A stretch of 61,139 nt of DNA from Erysipelotrichaceae bacterium (GCA_024684175.1 JAIKXJ010000005.1:1-61139), one strand, 5' to 3'. Positions 40,708-50,363 are shown, counted from the stretch's first letter. Notes: generated by a model from the letters alone, not told the origin. A program made the numbers and translations.

Positions 40708-42336
40708 TTATTTATTGACTACGATATGACGGTAGCTGTCAACTGCAGCCGAGTGGAATTCGATACCGGAAACGCTCGGGCTGATGATCATAGCGCCGCC
40801 GGCCTGGAATACAGGTACGACAGCAGCATCGGTCTTGACCAGCTGGATCTCGGCATCAAGGAAGTCTTTCCATCTGACATCGGCATCGGTCGCACCGGCA
40901 CCTTTTTCCGCATCACCGACTAAGCCGTCATATTCACCGGAATTGTAACCGCCGTCGTTGTTGGAAGTGTTGGTGGAAACGAACAGATCCATGTAAGTCT
41001 GAGGATCGCCGTAGTCCGGGCCCCAACGAGTCAGCATGACATCGTAATCGTGGTTGTTTGCATTACCTGCGAGGTCGAGTCTTTCCTTCTTCGGCTTGCC
41101 GTTGAGGTTGACTTTGAAGCCTGCCTGTTCAAGATAGAACTGAACACGCTCAGCAGCTTTGATGATGGAGTCGCCTTCATCCGTACCGTATAAGAGTTCG
41201 AATGTAACTTCATGACCCAGTTCATCGACAGCCTTCTTATAGAATTCTTTTGCCAGATCAGGATCATAAGCTACGACCTGGCCTGCATCATCGCGGTAAT
41301 CCTTGCCTGTTGAAGGATTGGAAGCCAGACCGATCGGAATGATACCGCCGGCTGCGACGGAACCGTCGTTCAGAACTCTGGCGATGTCTTCTCTGTCGAT
41401 CGCATACAGCATAGCCTGTCTGACATTTGCGTTAGCCATGTCGGCAGCACCTGTACGGTTGTGGACGTTGTTGCCCATGTTGATGGACAGATAGTACATG
41501 TAACCGGCAAGTCTGTTGACGAAGCCTTCGACATCCTTGTTGGCATCGACCTGCTCACCTGACAATGTGACGTTGTCGAGGTTGCCGCTTTCATATTCCA
41601 TCAGAGCGGTCTGCGTATCGGTGATCTCACGGAACACGACCTTCTCAGCATATTCGTTCTTGTACTTTTCGGCATTCCAGTAAGTCGGATTCAGTTCGAA
41701 TTCGAAAGAATAGCCGGAAGTCCATGAAGTCATGGTGTAAGGTCCGTTGTAAAGCAGATCGTTCACTGTCAGAGAATACTGATCACCCTTCTCCTCAACG
41801 AACTTCTGGTTCATCGGGAAAAATGACGGGAATGCAGTCAGAGCTACGAAGAAGCCAGAAGGAGTAGCGAGCTTGACAACGAATGTCTTGTCGTCGACTG
41901 CTTCATAGGATTCTACGGAAGCTGTTTCCAGCATCCAGCTGTAATCCGATGCAGTGTCAGGATCGACCAGTCTGTTCCAGCCGTAGACGAAGTCGTGAGC
42001 TGTGACAGGATCGCCGTTCGACCACTGCGCATCACGCAGATGGAATGTGTAAGTCAGACCATCATCGCTGAGATCGTAAGATTCAGCCATATCAGGAAGC
42101 GGATTACCGTTCTCATCCAGTTCCATCAGACCGGAAATGCACATCGTAGCAGCGATGAAGGAAGTTCCATCGGTAGCGATATGGTGGTCCATGGAAATGA
42201 TCGGCGTCGGAGCCTGAACGGTGACTGTACGTAAAGCAGCACCTTCATTGCCGCCGCCTTCGCCGCCGCCGCCGTTGCCGCCGGAGCATCCGACCAGGAG
42301 CAACAGTATCATCAGTAAAGATAATAATTTTTTCAT
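40708..42336 (-). CDS. oppA: Oligopeptide-binding lipoprotein
   Basis: A 542-residue SBP_bac_5 lipoprotein from MKKLLSLLMILLLLVGCSG at 42336 (ATTACAAGGAGAGATACT upstream; the 19 residues before it are not part of the protein). The lipobox is LLVGC, followed by a Gly/Asn/Glu tether. Family features include MAESYDLSDDGLTYTFHLRD and WSNGDPVTAHDFVYGWNRL. It captures peptides outside the cell and hands them to OppBC; peptides can then be cut by enzymes such as PepF. First gene of the operon. Confidence 0.93.
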   Translation of the reverse strand: MKKLLSLLMILLLLVGCSGGNGGGGEGGGNEGAALRTVTVQAPTPIISMDHHIATDGTSFIAATMCISGLMELDENGNPLPDMAESYDLSDDGLTYTFHLRDAQWSNGDPVTAHDFVYGWNRLVDPDTASDYSWMLETASVESYEAVDDKTFVVKLATPSGFFVALTAFPSFFPMNQKFVEEKGDQYSLTVNDLLYNGPYTMTSWTSGYSFEFELNPTYWNAEKYKNEYAEKVVFREITDTQTALMEYESGNLDNVTLSGEQVDANKDVEGFVNRLAGYMYYLSINMGNNVHNRTGAADMANANVRQAMLYAIDREDIARVLNDGSVAAGGIIPIGLASNPSTGKDYRDDAGQVVAYDPDLAKEFYKKAVDELGHEVTFELLYGTDEGDSIIKAAERVQFYLEQAGFKVNLNGKPKKERLDLAGNANNHDYDVMLTRWGPDYGDPQTYMDLFVSTNTSNNDGGYNSGEYDGLVGDAEKGAGATDADVRWKDFLDAEIQLVKTDAAVVPVFQAGGAMIISPSVSGIEFHSAAVDSYRHIVVNK

Positions 42337-42474
42337 AGTATCTCTCCTTGTAATATCTATTATGTTAATCCAATTGAAAATCAGTGTCAACAAAAAATGT
42401 AATCGTTTTACAGATCATGAAACAATTTTCAAATGGTTTTTCATGTATGATAGATTTGATACAGGAGACCAACT

Positions 42475-44064
42475 ATGAAGAAATTCTTTCATAACGCAAA
42501 CATCTATACCGGCGAAGGATTTGCGAAAGCCTTCACTGTCGAAAACGGACACTTCACCAACGTCTTTTACGATGAGCCCGCCGATATGCAGGACTGCGAA
42601 ACGATCGACCTGCAAGGCGCCTTCGTCTGCGCCGGCTTCAACGATTCCCATATGCACCTGCTCAATTTCGGCCAGTCCCTACGTATGGCGAAACTCAACG
42701 AACACACCGGATCGCTCTCCGAGATGATGACCTATATGAAGGAATTCATCAAAGAAAATGACTTCCGTCCGGGCAGCTGGATCCGCGGCCGCGGCTGGAA
42801 CCAGGATTATTTTACCGATGTCAGCCGGATGCCCCAAAAGACCGATCTGGACGAACTCTCGGCAGATCTGCCCATCATGCTGACGCGGGCTTGCGGGCAC
42901 TGCTGCGCCGTCAACTCCAAAGTCTTAGAGATCGCAAACATAAATAAAGATACGATCGCTCCTTTAGGCGGAGCCATCGACTATGAAAAAGGCCTCCTCT
43001 ACGACAACGCCATGGACCTCATCGAACCCTATATCCCCCTGCCGGACAAGGAAGAACTCAAACAGATGATCCTGGCCGGTGCCGCCGCGCTCAACAGCTA
43101 CGGTATCACCTCCTGCCAGTCCGACGACTACTGCGTCTTCCGCGAGATCCCTTTTGAAACGGTTAACGAAGCCTTCAAAGAGCTCGCTCAAGAAGGAAAG
43201 CTCTCCGTCCGCATCTTTGAACAGTCCAACTTCACCGATCTTCAAGAATTCTCCCGCTTCGTCGAAGCCGGAAATCTCACCGGTACCGGCGACGAATACT
43301 TCAAGATCGGACCCTTGAAACTGCTGGGTGACGGATCCCTGGGCGGCCGCACAGCCCACCTGTCAAGGCCTTACGCCGACGATCCTTCGACCTGCGGTTT
43401 CTCCTTATTCACTGACGAACAGTTCAACGAGATGATCTCCTATGCCAACCGCCACAGGATGTCCGTCGCTGTCCATGCGATCGGCGACGCCTGCCTCGAC
43501 AAAGTCCTCAACGCCATCGATAAGGCATTGAAAGAATGTCCGCGGGAAGATCACCGCCACGGCATCGTCCACTGTCAGATCAGCCGGAAGGACCAGCTTG
43601 AGCGGATGATCGCCCTGAAGACCCACATCTATGCCCAATCCATATTTCTGGACTACGACAACCACATCGTCGAACAACGTGTCGGCAAAGACCTGGCCTC
43701 CACGAGCTATTCCTGGAAGACCCTCAAAGATCACGGGCTCAGCGTCTCCAACGGCTCGGATGCACCGGTCGAACTGCCCGATGCCCTGCGCGGCATTGAA
43801 TGTGCCGTGACCCGCACCTCGATCGACGGGACCGGACCTTATCTGATCGATCAAGCCTTCAGCGTGAAAGAAGCCATCGACTCCTTCACGATCGAATCCG
43901 CCGTGGCCAGCTTTGAAGAATCCTTCAAAGGACGCATCAAGAAAGGCTATCTGGCCGACTTCACCGTTTTACAGGAAGATCCTTTCAAGATCGATCCGGA
44001 AGACATCCATAAGATCCCGGTCCTCTCCACCTGGTTAAGCGGAAACTGTGTCTACAACAAATGA
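42475..44064 (+). CDS. YtcJ-type amidohydrolase
   Basis: A 529-residue metal-dependent hydrolase of the amidohydrolase_3 family. Metal-binding HxH in GFNDSHMHLL (about residues 60-63). Further ligands are likely in AVHAIGDACLD and IVHCQISRKDQ, and the terminal Asp in VSNGSDAPVE. The small beta-sandwich is formed by the N- and C-termini (GYLADFTVLQEDPF). Substrate unknown; family members act on N-substituted amides and formamides. It is divergent from oppA, with TATGAT and AGGAGA upstream, and ends in a strong terminator. Confidence 0.85.
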   Translation: MKKFFHNANIYTGEGFAKAFTVENGHFTNVFYDEPADMQDCETIDLQGAFVCAGFNDSHMHLLNFGQSLRMAKLNEHTGSLSEMMTYMKEFIKENDFRPGSWIRGRGWNQDYFTDVSRMPQKTDLDELSADLPIMLTRACGHCCAVNSKVLEIANINKDTIAPLGGAIDYEKGLLYDNAMDLIEPYIPLPDKEELKQMILAGAAALNSYGITSCQSDDYCVFREIPFETVNEAFKELAQEGKLSVRIFEQSNFTDLQEFSRFVEAGNLTGTGDEYFKIGPLKLLGDGSLGGRTAHLSRPYADDPSTCGFSLFTDEQFNEMISYANRHRMSVAVHAIGDACLDKVLNAIDKALKECPREDHRHGIVHCQISRKDQLERMIALKTHIYAQSIFLDYDNHIVEQRVGKDLASTSYSWKTLKDHGLSVSNGSDAPVELPDALRGIECAVTRTSIDGTGPYLIDQAFSVKEAIDSFTIESAVASFEESFKGRIKKGYLADFTVLQEDPFKIDPEDIHKIPVLSTWLSGNCVYNK

Positions 44065-44087
44065 AGGATCTAATCCTTCATTTTTTT
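44061..44087 (+). terminator. Terminator of the amidohydrolase gene
   Basis: ATGAAGGAT (44061-44069) and ATCCTTCAT (44073-44081) form a perfect stem overlapping the stop codon, followed by T7. Confidence 0.88.
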
Positions 44088-44091
44088 AGCT

Positions 44092-44097
44092 TACAAT
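44092..44097 (+). promoter_or_regulatory. -10 box six bases before the GH3 gene
   Basis: TACAAT, then GAAATC, then ATG 44104, just after the preceding terminator's T tract. No ribosome site. Confidence 0.45.
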
Positions 44098-44103
44098 GAA
44101 ATC

Positions 44104-45975
44104 ATGAAGAAGCTTCTTTCCTTCCTGCTGATCCTCATGATGTGTATGGCCTTAGTTTCCTGCAAGAGCGAAGAAAAAGACGAGATCGGTCAGATCATCG
44201 ATTCTTTGACGCTGCCGCAGAAAGCGGCACAGCTGCTCATCCCGTCGCTGCGTTATTCCCGCTATGTCTCGGAAGACAACTACGATCCGCTGCTGCAGAT
44301 CGGCGAAAAAGAGATCGAACTGCTCTCCTCGACCGGCTTCGGCGGCATCATCCTGTTCTCTGAAAACATCAGCTCACCGGAACAGACCCTCAAGCTGACC
44401 GAAGATCTCATCCGGATCAACAAAGAAAACGGCCATCTGCCCTTGCTGATCTGCGCCGACCAGGAAGGCGGCGGCGTCCGCAGGATCCCGTTTGGCAGCT
44501 ACATGTGCGGAAACATGGCCCTGGCAGCCACCGACGATCTTAAAGACGTATCTGCCTATGCTTCGCTCATCGGCGATGAATTACAGGATCTGCACATCAA
44601 CGTCAGCTTCGCGCCGGTCGTCGACCTCAATTCCAATCCATACAATCCGGTCATCGGTGTCCGTTCGTTTTCCGACGATCCAAACAAGATCAAAAACTAT
44701 GTCCCGTCCTACATCGAAGCCCTCCATCAAGAAGGCGTGATCTCCTGCCTCAAGCACTTCCCGGGACACGGGGAGACCGATACGGATTCCCACTCGAGCC
44801 TGCCGGCCGTCCATAAGACCCTCGATGAGCTGCGGGAATACGAACTGCTTCCTTTCCAAGCCGGGATCGACGCGGGCTGTGACATGATCATGACCGCCCA
44901 CATCCAGTTTCCCGAGATCGAAAAAGAAAGCCACAGAGGCATCTGCCTTCCGGCAACGCTCTCCCGTACCCTCATCACCGACGTCTTACGGAACGAACTG
45001 GGCTTTGACAAAGTGGTCGTCACCGATGCCCTGTCGATGGATGCGATCGCTAAATTCTTCCGTAAGAAAGAAATGCTGGCCTATGCGATCAATGCCGGAG
45101 CGGACATGCTGCTGGTCCCGGTGAACGAGAAAAAAAGTGTCTCCTGGTATTACATGGAACTGCGCAATACGGTCACTGCCATCTGCGACCTCGTCGAAGA
45201 AGGCATCGTCTCACAAGAGCGGATCGATGAGTCATTACGGCGCATCCTCATGCTGAAAACGGAACGCGGTCTCTTCGATCAAAAAGAAAACAATGACAGC
45301 TTTGATGTCGGCTCGGCGCAACATCATCAGACCGAGATGCAGATCGCCAAAGACGCGATCACCCTCATCAAAAACGATGGCGCCTTACCGGTCAAAAAGA
45401 ACGAAAAAACGCTGGTCTTAGTTCCCTACGCCTCACAGAACCGTTCGGTCAGTTACGCAAAGACGCTCTTGTTCAACGAAGGCCTCCTGAATAAGAAAAA
45501 CGATCTGTCCATCTACACCTACGGCAGCGATACGAATAAAAAAGACTTCAATGACCACATCAAACCCTTGTTCAAAAACATCGACAAGCTCATCCTGGTC
45601 TCCGCCTGCTATGAAGAAGCCGATCTCAACGGCAGTCAAGCCGACATCGCCGATCTTTGCCTGGACCACTGCAAAGCCAAAGGCATCAAAACGATCCTTT
45701 TGTCTTCGCAGCTGCCCTACGATCTGCCCCGCTACGATGCCGATGCCCTGCTGGCCTGCTACTACGCTGCCGGACTGTCCTCAGCGATCGATACTGCCCA
45801 TCCGACCGATCAAAGCTTCCCGCCCAACCTCGTCGCGGCGATGTATGTGATCTACGGCCAACAGGCACCGAAAGGGAAATTGCCGATCGATGTCCCGGAG
45901 CTCATCAAAAAAGACGGCCGCTACACCTTCGGTGAACAGACCGCCTTTGAACGCAATACTTCCTTGACTTACTAA
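44104..45975 (+). CDS. GH3 family beta-N-acetylhexosaminidase-like lipoprotein
   Basis: A 623-residue secreted glycosidase. The signal ends in lipobox ALVSC (Cys20). The GH3 TIM barrel covers about residues 30-390. LICADQEGGGVRRIPFG and the NagZ-type catalytic dyad loop CLKHFPGHGETDTDSHSSLP point to beta-N-acetylglucosaminidase rather than beta-glucosidase; the nucleophile Asp is likely in VVVTDALSMDAI. A second domain (400-623) resembles the GH3 C-terminal fold. Probably acts on cell-wall muropeptides outside the membrane. It has no Shine-Dalgarno. Confidence 0.87.
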   Translation: MKKLLSFLLILMMCMALVSCKSEEKDEIGQIIDSLTLPQKAAQLLIPSLRYSRYVSEDNYDPLLQIGEKEIELLSSTGFGGIILFSENISSPEQTLKLTEDLIRINKENGHLPLLICADQEGGGVRRIPFGSYMCGNMALAATDDLKDVSAYASLIGDELQDLHINVSFAPVVDLNSNPYNPVIGVRSFSDDPNKIKNYVPSYIEALHQEGVISCLKHFPGHGETDTDSHSSLPAVHKTLDELREYELLPFQAGIDAGCDMIMTAHIQFPEIEKESHRGICLPATLSRTLITDVLRNELGFDKVVVTDALSMDAIAKFFRKKEMLAYAINAGADMLLVPVNEKKSVSWYYMELRNTVTAICDLVEEGIVSQERIDESLRRILMLKTERGLFDQKENNDSFDVGSAQHHQTEMQIAKDAITLIKNDGALPVKKNEKTLVLVPYASQNRSVSYAKTLLFNEGLLNKKNDLSIYTYGSDTNKKDFNDHIKPLFKNIDKLILVSACYEEADLNGSQADIADLCLDHCKAKGIKTILLSSQLPYDLPRYDADALLACYYAAGLSSAIDTAHPTDQSFPPNLVAAMYVIYGQQAPKGKLPIDVPELIKKDGRYTFGEQTAFERNTSLTY

Positions 45976-45997
45976 GAGGCTCAGGCCTCTTTTTTTG
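45975..45997 (+). terminator. Terminator of the GH3 gene
   Basis: AGAGGC (45975-45980), loop TCAG, GCCTCT (45985-45990), then a run of T. It overlaps the stop codon. Confidence 0.85.
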
Positions 45998-46001
45998 TGC
46001 T

Positions 46002-47066
46002 CTACTTCTTGAAGACTTCTCCCGGCATCGACATGCACAGCTCGGTCTTTAAGATCAGATCGCCGTCCTTGTCTTCCTCAAAGACGATCGTCTTGACCTC
46101 ATCCCCTTTGAAGCCCTGCATCTTGGAGGCATCCAGGACATCGCACGCCCAGCCTTCCTCCGTCTTCTGACAATAGCCGGTATATTCGCCCATGCCCGCA
46201 TAACAGTTCTCGACGAACTTGAACGAATAGTCCGTAGCGATGGTGATGGAAGGCAGATATTGTTTCAGGATACCGTCCATCTCTTCGTGGGTCCAGGTCG
46301 TCGTCTTGAAGACGTCTTTGAACGGATCTTCTTCCGTGGCGGCAGTGACCGGGACCGTCCCGTCGGTACTGAAGACATCGTAGGCGGAAGAATCACAGAG
46401 CGCTTCCTGCAGGATCAGCGCATCCTCATTCATGATCCGGAACTCGAAGTTGCTGATGAGGGAACCGTCACCGCCCTTGAAACTATCGAAGTTGGAGAAC
46501 ATGTAGACATCCCCCTCCTTGCCATAGAGGCCTTTGACCGTAACGGTCTCGCTGCCGCTGGTCTCATTCAGAGTGAAGGACCCGTCATCATATAAGATCA
46601 GATACGATACGCCCTTTTTCTGCGACGCATTGTAATACGTCTTATAACCTGCGGTCTGTATCTGTACCGTGTTTTCCTCGATCTGCACTTCCGGTTCATG
46701 GACCGAATATAACGCATCGTTCTTCGAACCCGTCAGGCTCGTACGCAGAACGATGTTTTCTTCATTCTTATACTCAAACAGGATCTTCTTGTATTTGTCC
46801 GAACTATCAACATTCAGTGTGATGACATCTTCCTTCACTTCATAAGAGCCGCTCACCTCATCGTAGCCTTCCTTGAACTCATCCGTCAAAACGAAAGAAC
46901 CGTCCTTGCCGAACCAGACTCTGGAATGTGTCTTATGCAGATCCGAAGTGTCGTAGTAGGTCCTGCCGGCGATATCATAGCTCGGTTTTTCTTCTTCCTT
47001 TTTCGTACATCCGATCAAAGACAAGAAAAACAGAAAACACAAAACAAGTATCCGTACCTTTTTCAT
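46002..47066 (-). CDS. Hypothetical lipoprotein
   Basis: A 354-residue lipoprotein with signal MKKVRILVLCFLFFLSLIGC (lipobox SLIGC). The mature part is mostly beta, with repeated short hairpins such as GRTYYDTSDLHKTHSRVWF, KDGSFVLTDEF and YDDGSFTLNETSG. This suggests two or three copies of a small beta-barrel module with DGSFxL strands. Family not recognised. Ribosome site GACGGAGGTAAG. Convergent with the GH3 gene across a 26-bp gap that holds that gene's terminator. Confidence 0.72.
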   Translation of the reverse strand: MKKVRILVLCFLFFLSLIGCTKKEEEKPSYDIAGRTYYDTSDLHKTHSRVWFGKDGSFVLTDEFKEGYDEVSGSYEVKEDVITLNVDSSDKYKKILFEYKNEENIVLRTSLTGSKNDALYSVHEPEVQIEENTVQIQTAGYKTYYNASQKKGVSYLILYDDGSFTLNETSGSETVTVKGLYGKEGDVYMFSNFDSFKGGDGSLISNFEFRIMNEDALILQEALCDSSAYDVFSTDGTVPVTAATEEDPFKDVFKTTTWTHEEMDGILKQYLPSITIATDYSFKFVENCYAGMGEYTGYCQKTEEGWACDVLDASKMQGFKGDEVKTIVFEEDKDGDLILKTELCMSMPGEVFKK

Positions 47067-47158
47067 GAGATCTTACCTCCGTCAAAAAAAGAGAAATGCT
47101 TACGACAAATGATCTTCTGTATCTTTATGTACTCATTATATTATGGCCGAAGACAAAA

Positions 47159-47180
47159 GAAAAACCGGAGAACTCCGGTC
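47159..47180 (-). terminator. Terminator of the four-to-five-helix membrane protein gene
   Basis: Read leftward, ACCGGAG (47179-47173) pairs perfectly with CTCCGGT (47170-47164), followed by TTTTCTTTT. Confidence 0.88.
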
Positions 47181-47185
47181 CGTAT

Positions 47186-47737
47186 TCATTCCTCGCCGAT
47201 CATGACCGACATCTTCACTAAGACGAAGGCCGTTGCGACTGCCGTGATCAAGGCGGCGATGCCGCTGATCGAGAAGACGATCGCCAGGATATTCATCGGC
47301 AGATAATTGCCGGCCAGCGTCGCCGACTGGAAGATGATATAGACGATCAGGTAGACATACTTCAAGATCCTGATCGATGCGACATCGTTGTAGTTCATGT
47401 CTTTTCCGATCTTATAGATCTTGCCGAGAAGCAGGAAGATGTAGAAGATCGAGAACAGTGAGATGCCTGTCTTGTACATGGCGATGTCAAGCTTCGGCCG
47501 CAGCAGTTCGATGACCATGACCGCCGCATCGCAAAGCCCCAGCAGGATCGCGCCGCCCACATAAAACGGATTCTTCGAAGTATAGCCTTTCATCATCCCA
47601 CAGGCGACCCCGATCAGGATCCAGCCGATGAAATCCGGCATGAAATTCACCTGCGTTCCGTTGAACGTGACATTGATGTTGATCAGAGTGAAGATAAAAC
47701 CGACCGCGATGAGCCGGAGTGCGTTTTTGACTTTCAT
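47186..47737 (-). CDS. Hypothetical polytopic membrane protein
   Basis: A 183-residue protein with about five membrane segments. The first is preceded by a Lys-rich start (MKVKNALRLIAVGFIFTLIN) and an NxxP-type loop follows (NFMPDFIGWILIGVACGMM). The TM1-loop-TM2 pattern 'G..NFMPDFIGW' recurs in uncharacterised Firmicutes membrane proteins. No transport motif seen. Monocistronic with AAAGGTAAC upstream and its own terminator. Confidence 0.68.
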   Translation of the reverse strand: MKVKNALRLIAVGFIFTLININVTFNGTQVNFMPDFIGWILIGVACGMMKGYTSKNPFYVGGAILLGLCDAAVMVIELLRPKLDIAMYKTGISLFSIFYIFLLLGKIYKIGKDMNYNDVASIRILKYVYLIVYIIFQSATLAGNYLPMNILAIVFSISGIAALITAVATAFVLVKMSVMIGEE

Positions 47738-47792
47738 TTCGTGTTACCTTTTCGCTTCTGCGTCAATGAGACCATTATAGTCGATTCAAATA

Positions 47793-47827
47793 CAAAATAA
47801 AAGATGATCTTGACGACCATCTTTTAT
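47793..47827 (-). terminator. Terminator of the SHIRT-repeat gene
   Basis: Read leftward, ATAAAAGATG (47827-47818) pairs perfectly with CATCTTTTAT (47807-47798), followed by TTTGT. Confidence 0.85.
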
Positions 47828-47846
47828 TCTTTCGGTTTTTTCCATT

Positions 47847-50363
47847 TTAAGCTTCGATCAACAGAAGCTCTTCCTCTTCCTCCTTTTCTTCTTTTTTCCT
47901 GTTTCTCGTGATGACCGCCAGGACCAGTTCGAACAATGCTATGACGATCATCGGGATCGTGAATCTGTCTTTTAAGACCATCAGGTTGCGCATATCTTCG
48001 GTGAGGATGAATGCGATGATGGAAGCGATCATCGGGATCAGACCCAGGAACTTGGAGTATCTGCGGCCTGTCTTTTCCTGTTCTTCGTTATTCTCTTCTT
48101 CCTGTTCCTCTTCTTCTTTGTTGTTTCTGAAGAAGCTGAGGACCATGAATAAGCCGGTGAGGACAGTGACGATCATGGCGATGAGGTTGTAGAGCGCCCA
48201 GGTCTTGAACTGTGCCTGCGGTACGCTTTCTTCATCGATCATGACTTCGGCGATGATCTGCTGTTCTTCAACAGTCGTTTCCGGTTCAGCCAGAGGAGAG
48301 AGAGTCTCGGCGATCTCGATTTCCGGTTCTTCCGGAACATCGATGTTGATAGGAGAGGAAGGTGCCTGAGGCTCTCCGCCTTCTGGGATCTCTTCGGTCA
48401 CGACCGGGATAAGTTCTGCTTTGAATCTTGCGGTATATACCTGGTCTTCCTTGACTTCTTTGAGTTCTTCAGACCAGCCCGCGAATGTGTAAGTGTAGAT
48501 GCCGTCGGACTTCTTGACCGGTGTGCTGCCGTCGTAGGAAGCCATCGTTCCGTATGCGACTTCTTCATCCAGTTCCAGGAGACTGCCGTCGTCGTTGAGG
48601 AATCTCACGCTGTAGCGGTTGATCTCATAGGAGCCTTTGATGACGACGTCTTCTGCCGGCATCGTGAAGTCTTCCTTGTCCCAGCCGGAGAAGGTGTAGC
48701 CTTCCAGCTGAGCTGCTTCTGCAACTTTGACATCGGATCTGTATTCGTATTCTTTCATTTCCGGAAGTGCAGGTGCATTCTCCGGAGCGTTCTCGTATTC
48801 GTAATTGACTTTGTAGCTGTTGATGGCAAAGCTGCCTGTGACGGTCACGTCGTGTGCCGGCATCGTGAAGTCTTCTTTGTCCCAGCCCAGGAAACTGTAG
48901 CCCTCGGCGGCCGGCACAGCGGAGATCTTCACTGCTTCTTCGTAGCGGTACGTCTTGCTTTCAGGAAGCACCAGGGCGTTTGCCGGGACATTGCCGTACT
49001 CGTAAGAGACCGTGTAACTGTTTCTGCTGTAATAGAGTTTGAAGACGAGACCTGCTTTTGCGGTGCCGTTCGTGTTTCCGCTTGCGAAGCTGAAGCCTTC
49101 GTAAGATCTGACTTCTGCGCTGACGCTTGCGTTCAATGCGACGTCTTCAATTCTTTCGTGATCTTTCAATGTGTAGTTTCCGTCCAGTCCTTCGATGTAG
49201 TGCTCGACTTCATAAGATGTGGAGTAGACCGGATAGAGATCGACGATCATCTGCTCGACTTTTTCGTGTGTGATCGAAGGGATCGAATAGCTCGCATCGC
49301 TTCCTAAGACTGCACCGTTCGGAGTCAGGCTCCAGCCTTTGAAGGTGTAGCCGCTTACCGATGCAGCACTCTGAGCGTAGACGCTGAGGCTTTCGAATGC
49401 TTCCTTCGTGCTTGTGACCTTGCCGTTGAGGTCATGGTATCTGAGAGTCAGCGAAGGCTGCCACATCGCATAGAGTCTGACATCTTTGGTGTTGCCGTCG
49501 CCGATATCGCTTGCCTTGATGGAGAATTTGTCTCCGGCATTATAGATCTTGCCTGTCTCTTCATCCTGCCAGTAAAGGAACTGATAGTGTGCCTTGGCGG
49601 ACGGAGCTTTCAAAGTGTTGGTGTACGTGGTGAAGGTGCCGGCGGTGTTTGCCCAGGAACCGGAACCATAAGAGATATTGTCGATCTTGTAGAAGTTCAG
49701 GCGGGCTGCTTCCGTGATCTCATAGATCGGATGGATATTGATGGTCGTATCTTCGTTGAAATCGTCATACTTGAATTCCATCGGGATGGAGACGATCGAA
49801 CCGTCTTCGTAAGCCCATTCACCGGTGAAGTGATATTTTGTCCCCTGGACGGAGAAGTCCGTGGAAGGGATCTGATTCTTGAACTTGGCAGCCAGGATCC
49901 TCCAGCTCGATACGCTCTTGGAAAGTGTCGAGGAAGCTGTGCCGGTCTTGGTCGTGCCGCTGGTGGTCATGATATCGACGAAGTTGACGGTGATCTTGAT
50001 CTTTTCCTGCTTCACGGCAGTTTCTTCGACCGCTTCAGCCATGGAACCCATGGCTTCCATGGAGACGCTCATCATGAGCGGAGCTTCTTCGATCTGGACC
50101 GCTTCTTTGTTTTCTTCCTTATTCTCTTCTTTGACTTCCTCTTTCTTCTCTTCAGTCAAAGCCGGAGTCTCTTCTTTGTCCTCTTCGATCTGGACGACAG
50201 GTTCGCTTACTTCTTCCTGTACGTTCTCTTGCGTGACTTCAACCGGAACTTCGGCCGGTAACTGGTTATCTTCTTCCTCCGCGAAAACATTTCCGGGGAT
50301 CATATTGATGACTAATAAAGCGCTGATGATTAATGTGAACAAGTTGTTGAATGTCTTTTTCAT
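47847..50363 (-). CDS. SHIRT/InlB-repeat surface protein with a C-terminal membrane module
   Basis: An 838-residue surface protein. Signal peptide residues 1-28 (LLVINMIPGNVFAEE). Then a Glu/Val/Lys-rich stalk (30-120), beta-rich modules (120-445) that include InlB-type B-repeat sequence (YTFKGWSLTPNGAVLG), and two tandem SHIRT-like repeats of 67 residues (449-581). A further B-repeat and an acidic linker follow. Instead of an LPxTG sorting signal the C-terminus has three hydrophobic helices (about 715-738, 770-790, 800-822) with charged tails, so anchoring is likely by membrane insertion. Probably an adhesin or stalk. Confidence 0.83.
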   Translation of the reverse strand: MKKTFNNLFTLIISALLVINMIPGNVFAEEEDNQLPAEVPVEVTQENVQEEVSEPVVQIEEDKEETPALTEEKKEEVKEENKEENKEAVQIEEAPLMMSVSMEAMGSMAEAVEETAVKQEKIKITVNFVDIMTTSGTTKTGTASSTLSKSVSSWRILAAKFKNQIPSTDFSVQGTKYHFTGEWAYEDGSIVSIPMEFKYDDFNEDTTINIHPIYEITEAARLNFYKIDNISYGSGSWANTAGTFTTYTNTLKAPSAKAHYQFLYWQDEETGKIYNAGDKFSIKASDIGDGNTKDVRLYAMWQPSLTLRYHDLNGKVTSTKEAFESLSVYAQSAASVSGYTFKGWSLTPNGAVLGSDASYSIPSITHEKVEQMIVDLYPVYSTSYEVEHYIEGLDGNYTLKDHERIEDVALNASVSAEVRSYEGFSFASGNTNGTAKAGLVFKLYYSRNSYTVSYEYGNVPANALVLPESKTYRYEEAVKISAVPAAEGYSFLGWDKEDFTMPAHDVTVTGSFAINSYKVNYEYENAPENAPALPEMKEYEYRSDVKVAEAAQLEGYTFSGWDKEDFTMPAEDVVIKGSYEINRYSVRFLNDDGSLLELDEEVAYGTMASYDGSTPVKKSDGIYTYTFAGWSEELKEVKEDQVYTARFKAELIPVVTEEIPEGGEPQAPSSPINIDVPEEPEIEIAETLSPLAEPETTVEEQQIIAEVMIDEESVPQAQFKTWALYNLIAMIVTVLTGLFMVLSFFRNNKEEEEQEEENNEEQEKTGRRYSKFLGLIPMIASIIAFILTEDMRNLMVLKDRFTIPMIVIALFELVLAVITRNRKKEEKEEEEELLLIEA
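48618..49019 (-). repeat. Two tandem SHIRT-like coding repeats (201 bp each)
   Basis: Residues 449-515 and 516-582 share the pattern SY.V.YEY.N.P.NA..LPE.K.Y.Y...VK......EGY.F.GWDKEDFTMPA.DV...GS..IN. WDKEDFTMPA is identical in both copies. Confidence 0.85.

Noticed and set aside
48618..49019. Mobile element or CRISPR-like repeat
   Set aside because: The repeat is in frame and encodes SHIRT-like protein modules.
49434..50261. Long rightward frame opposite the surface protein
   Set aside because: Mirror of a Glu/Val-rich coding sequence; no start signal, and the product is a low-complexity shadow.
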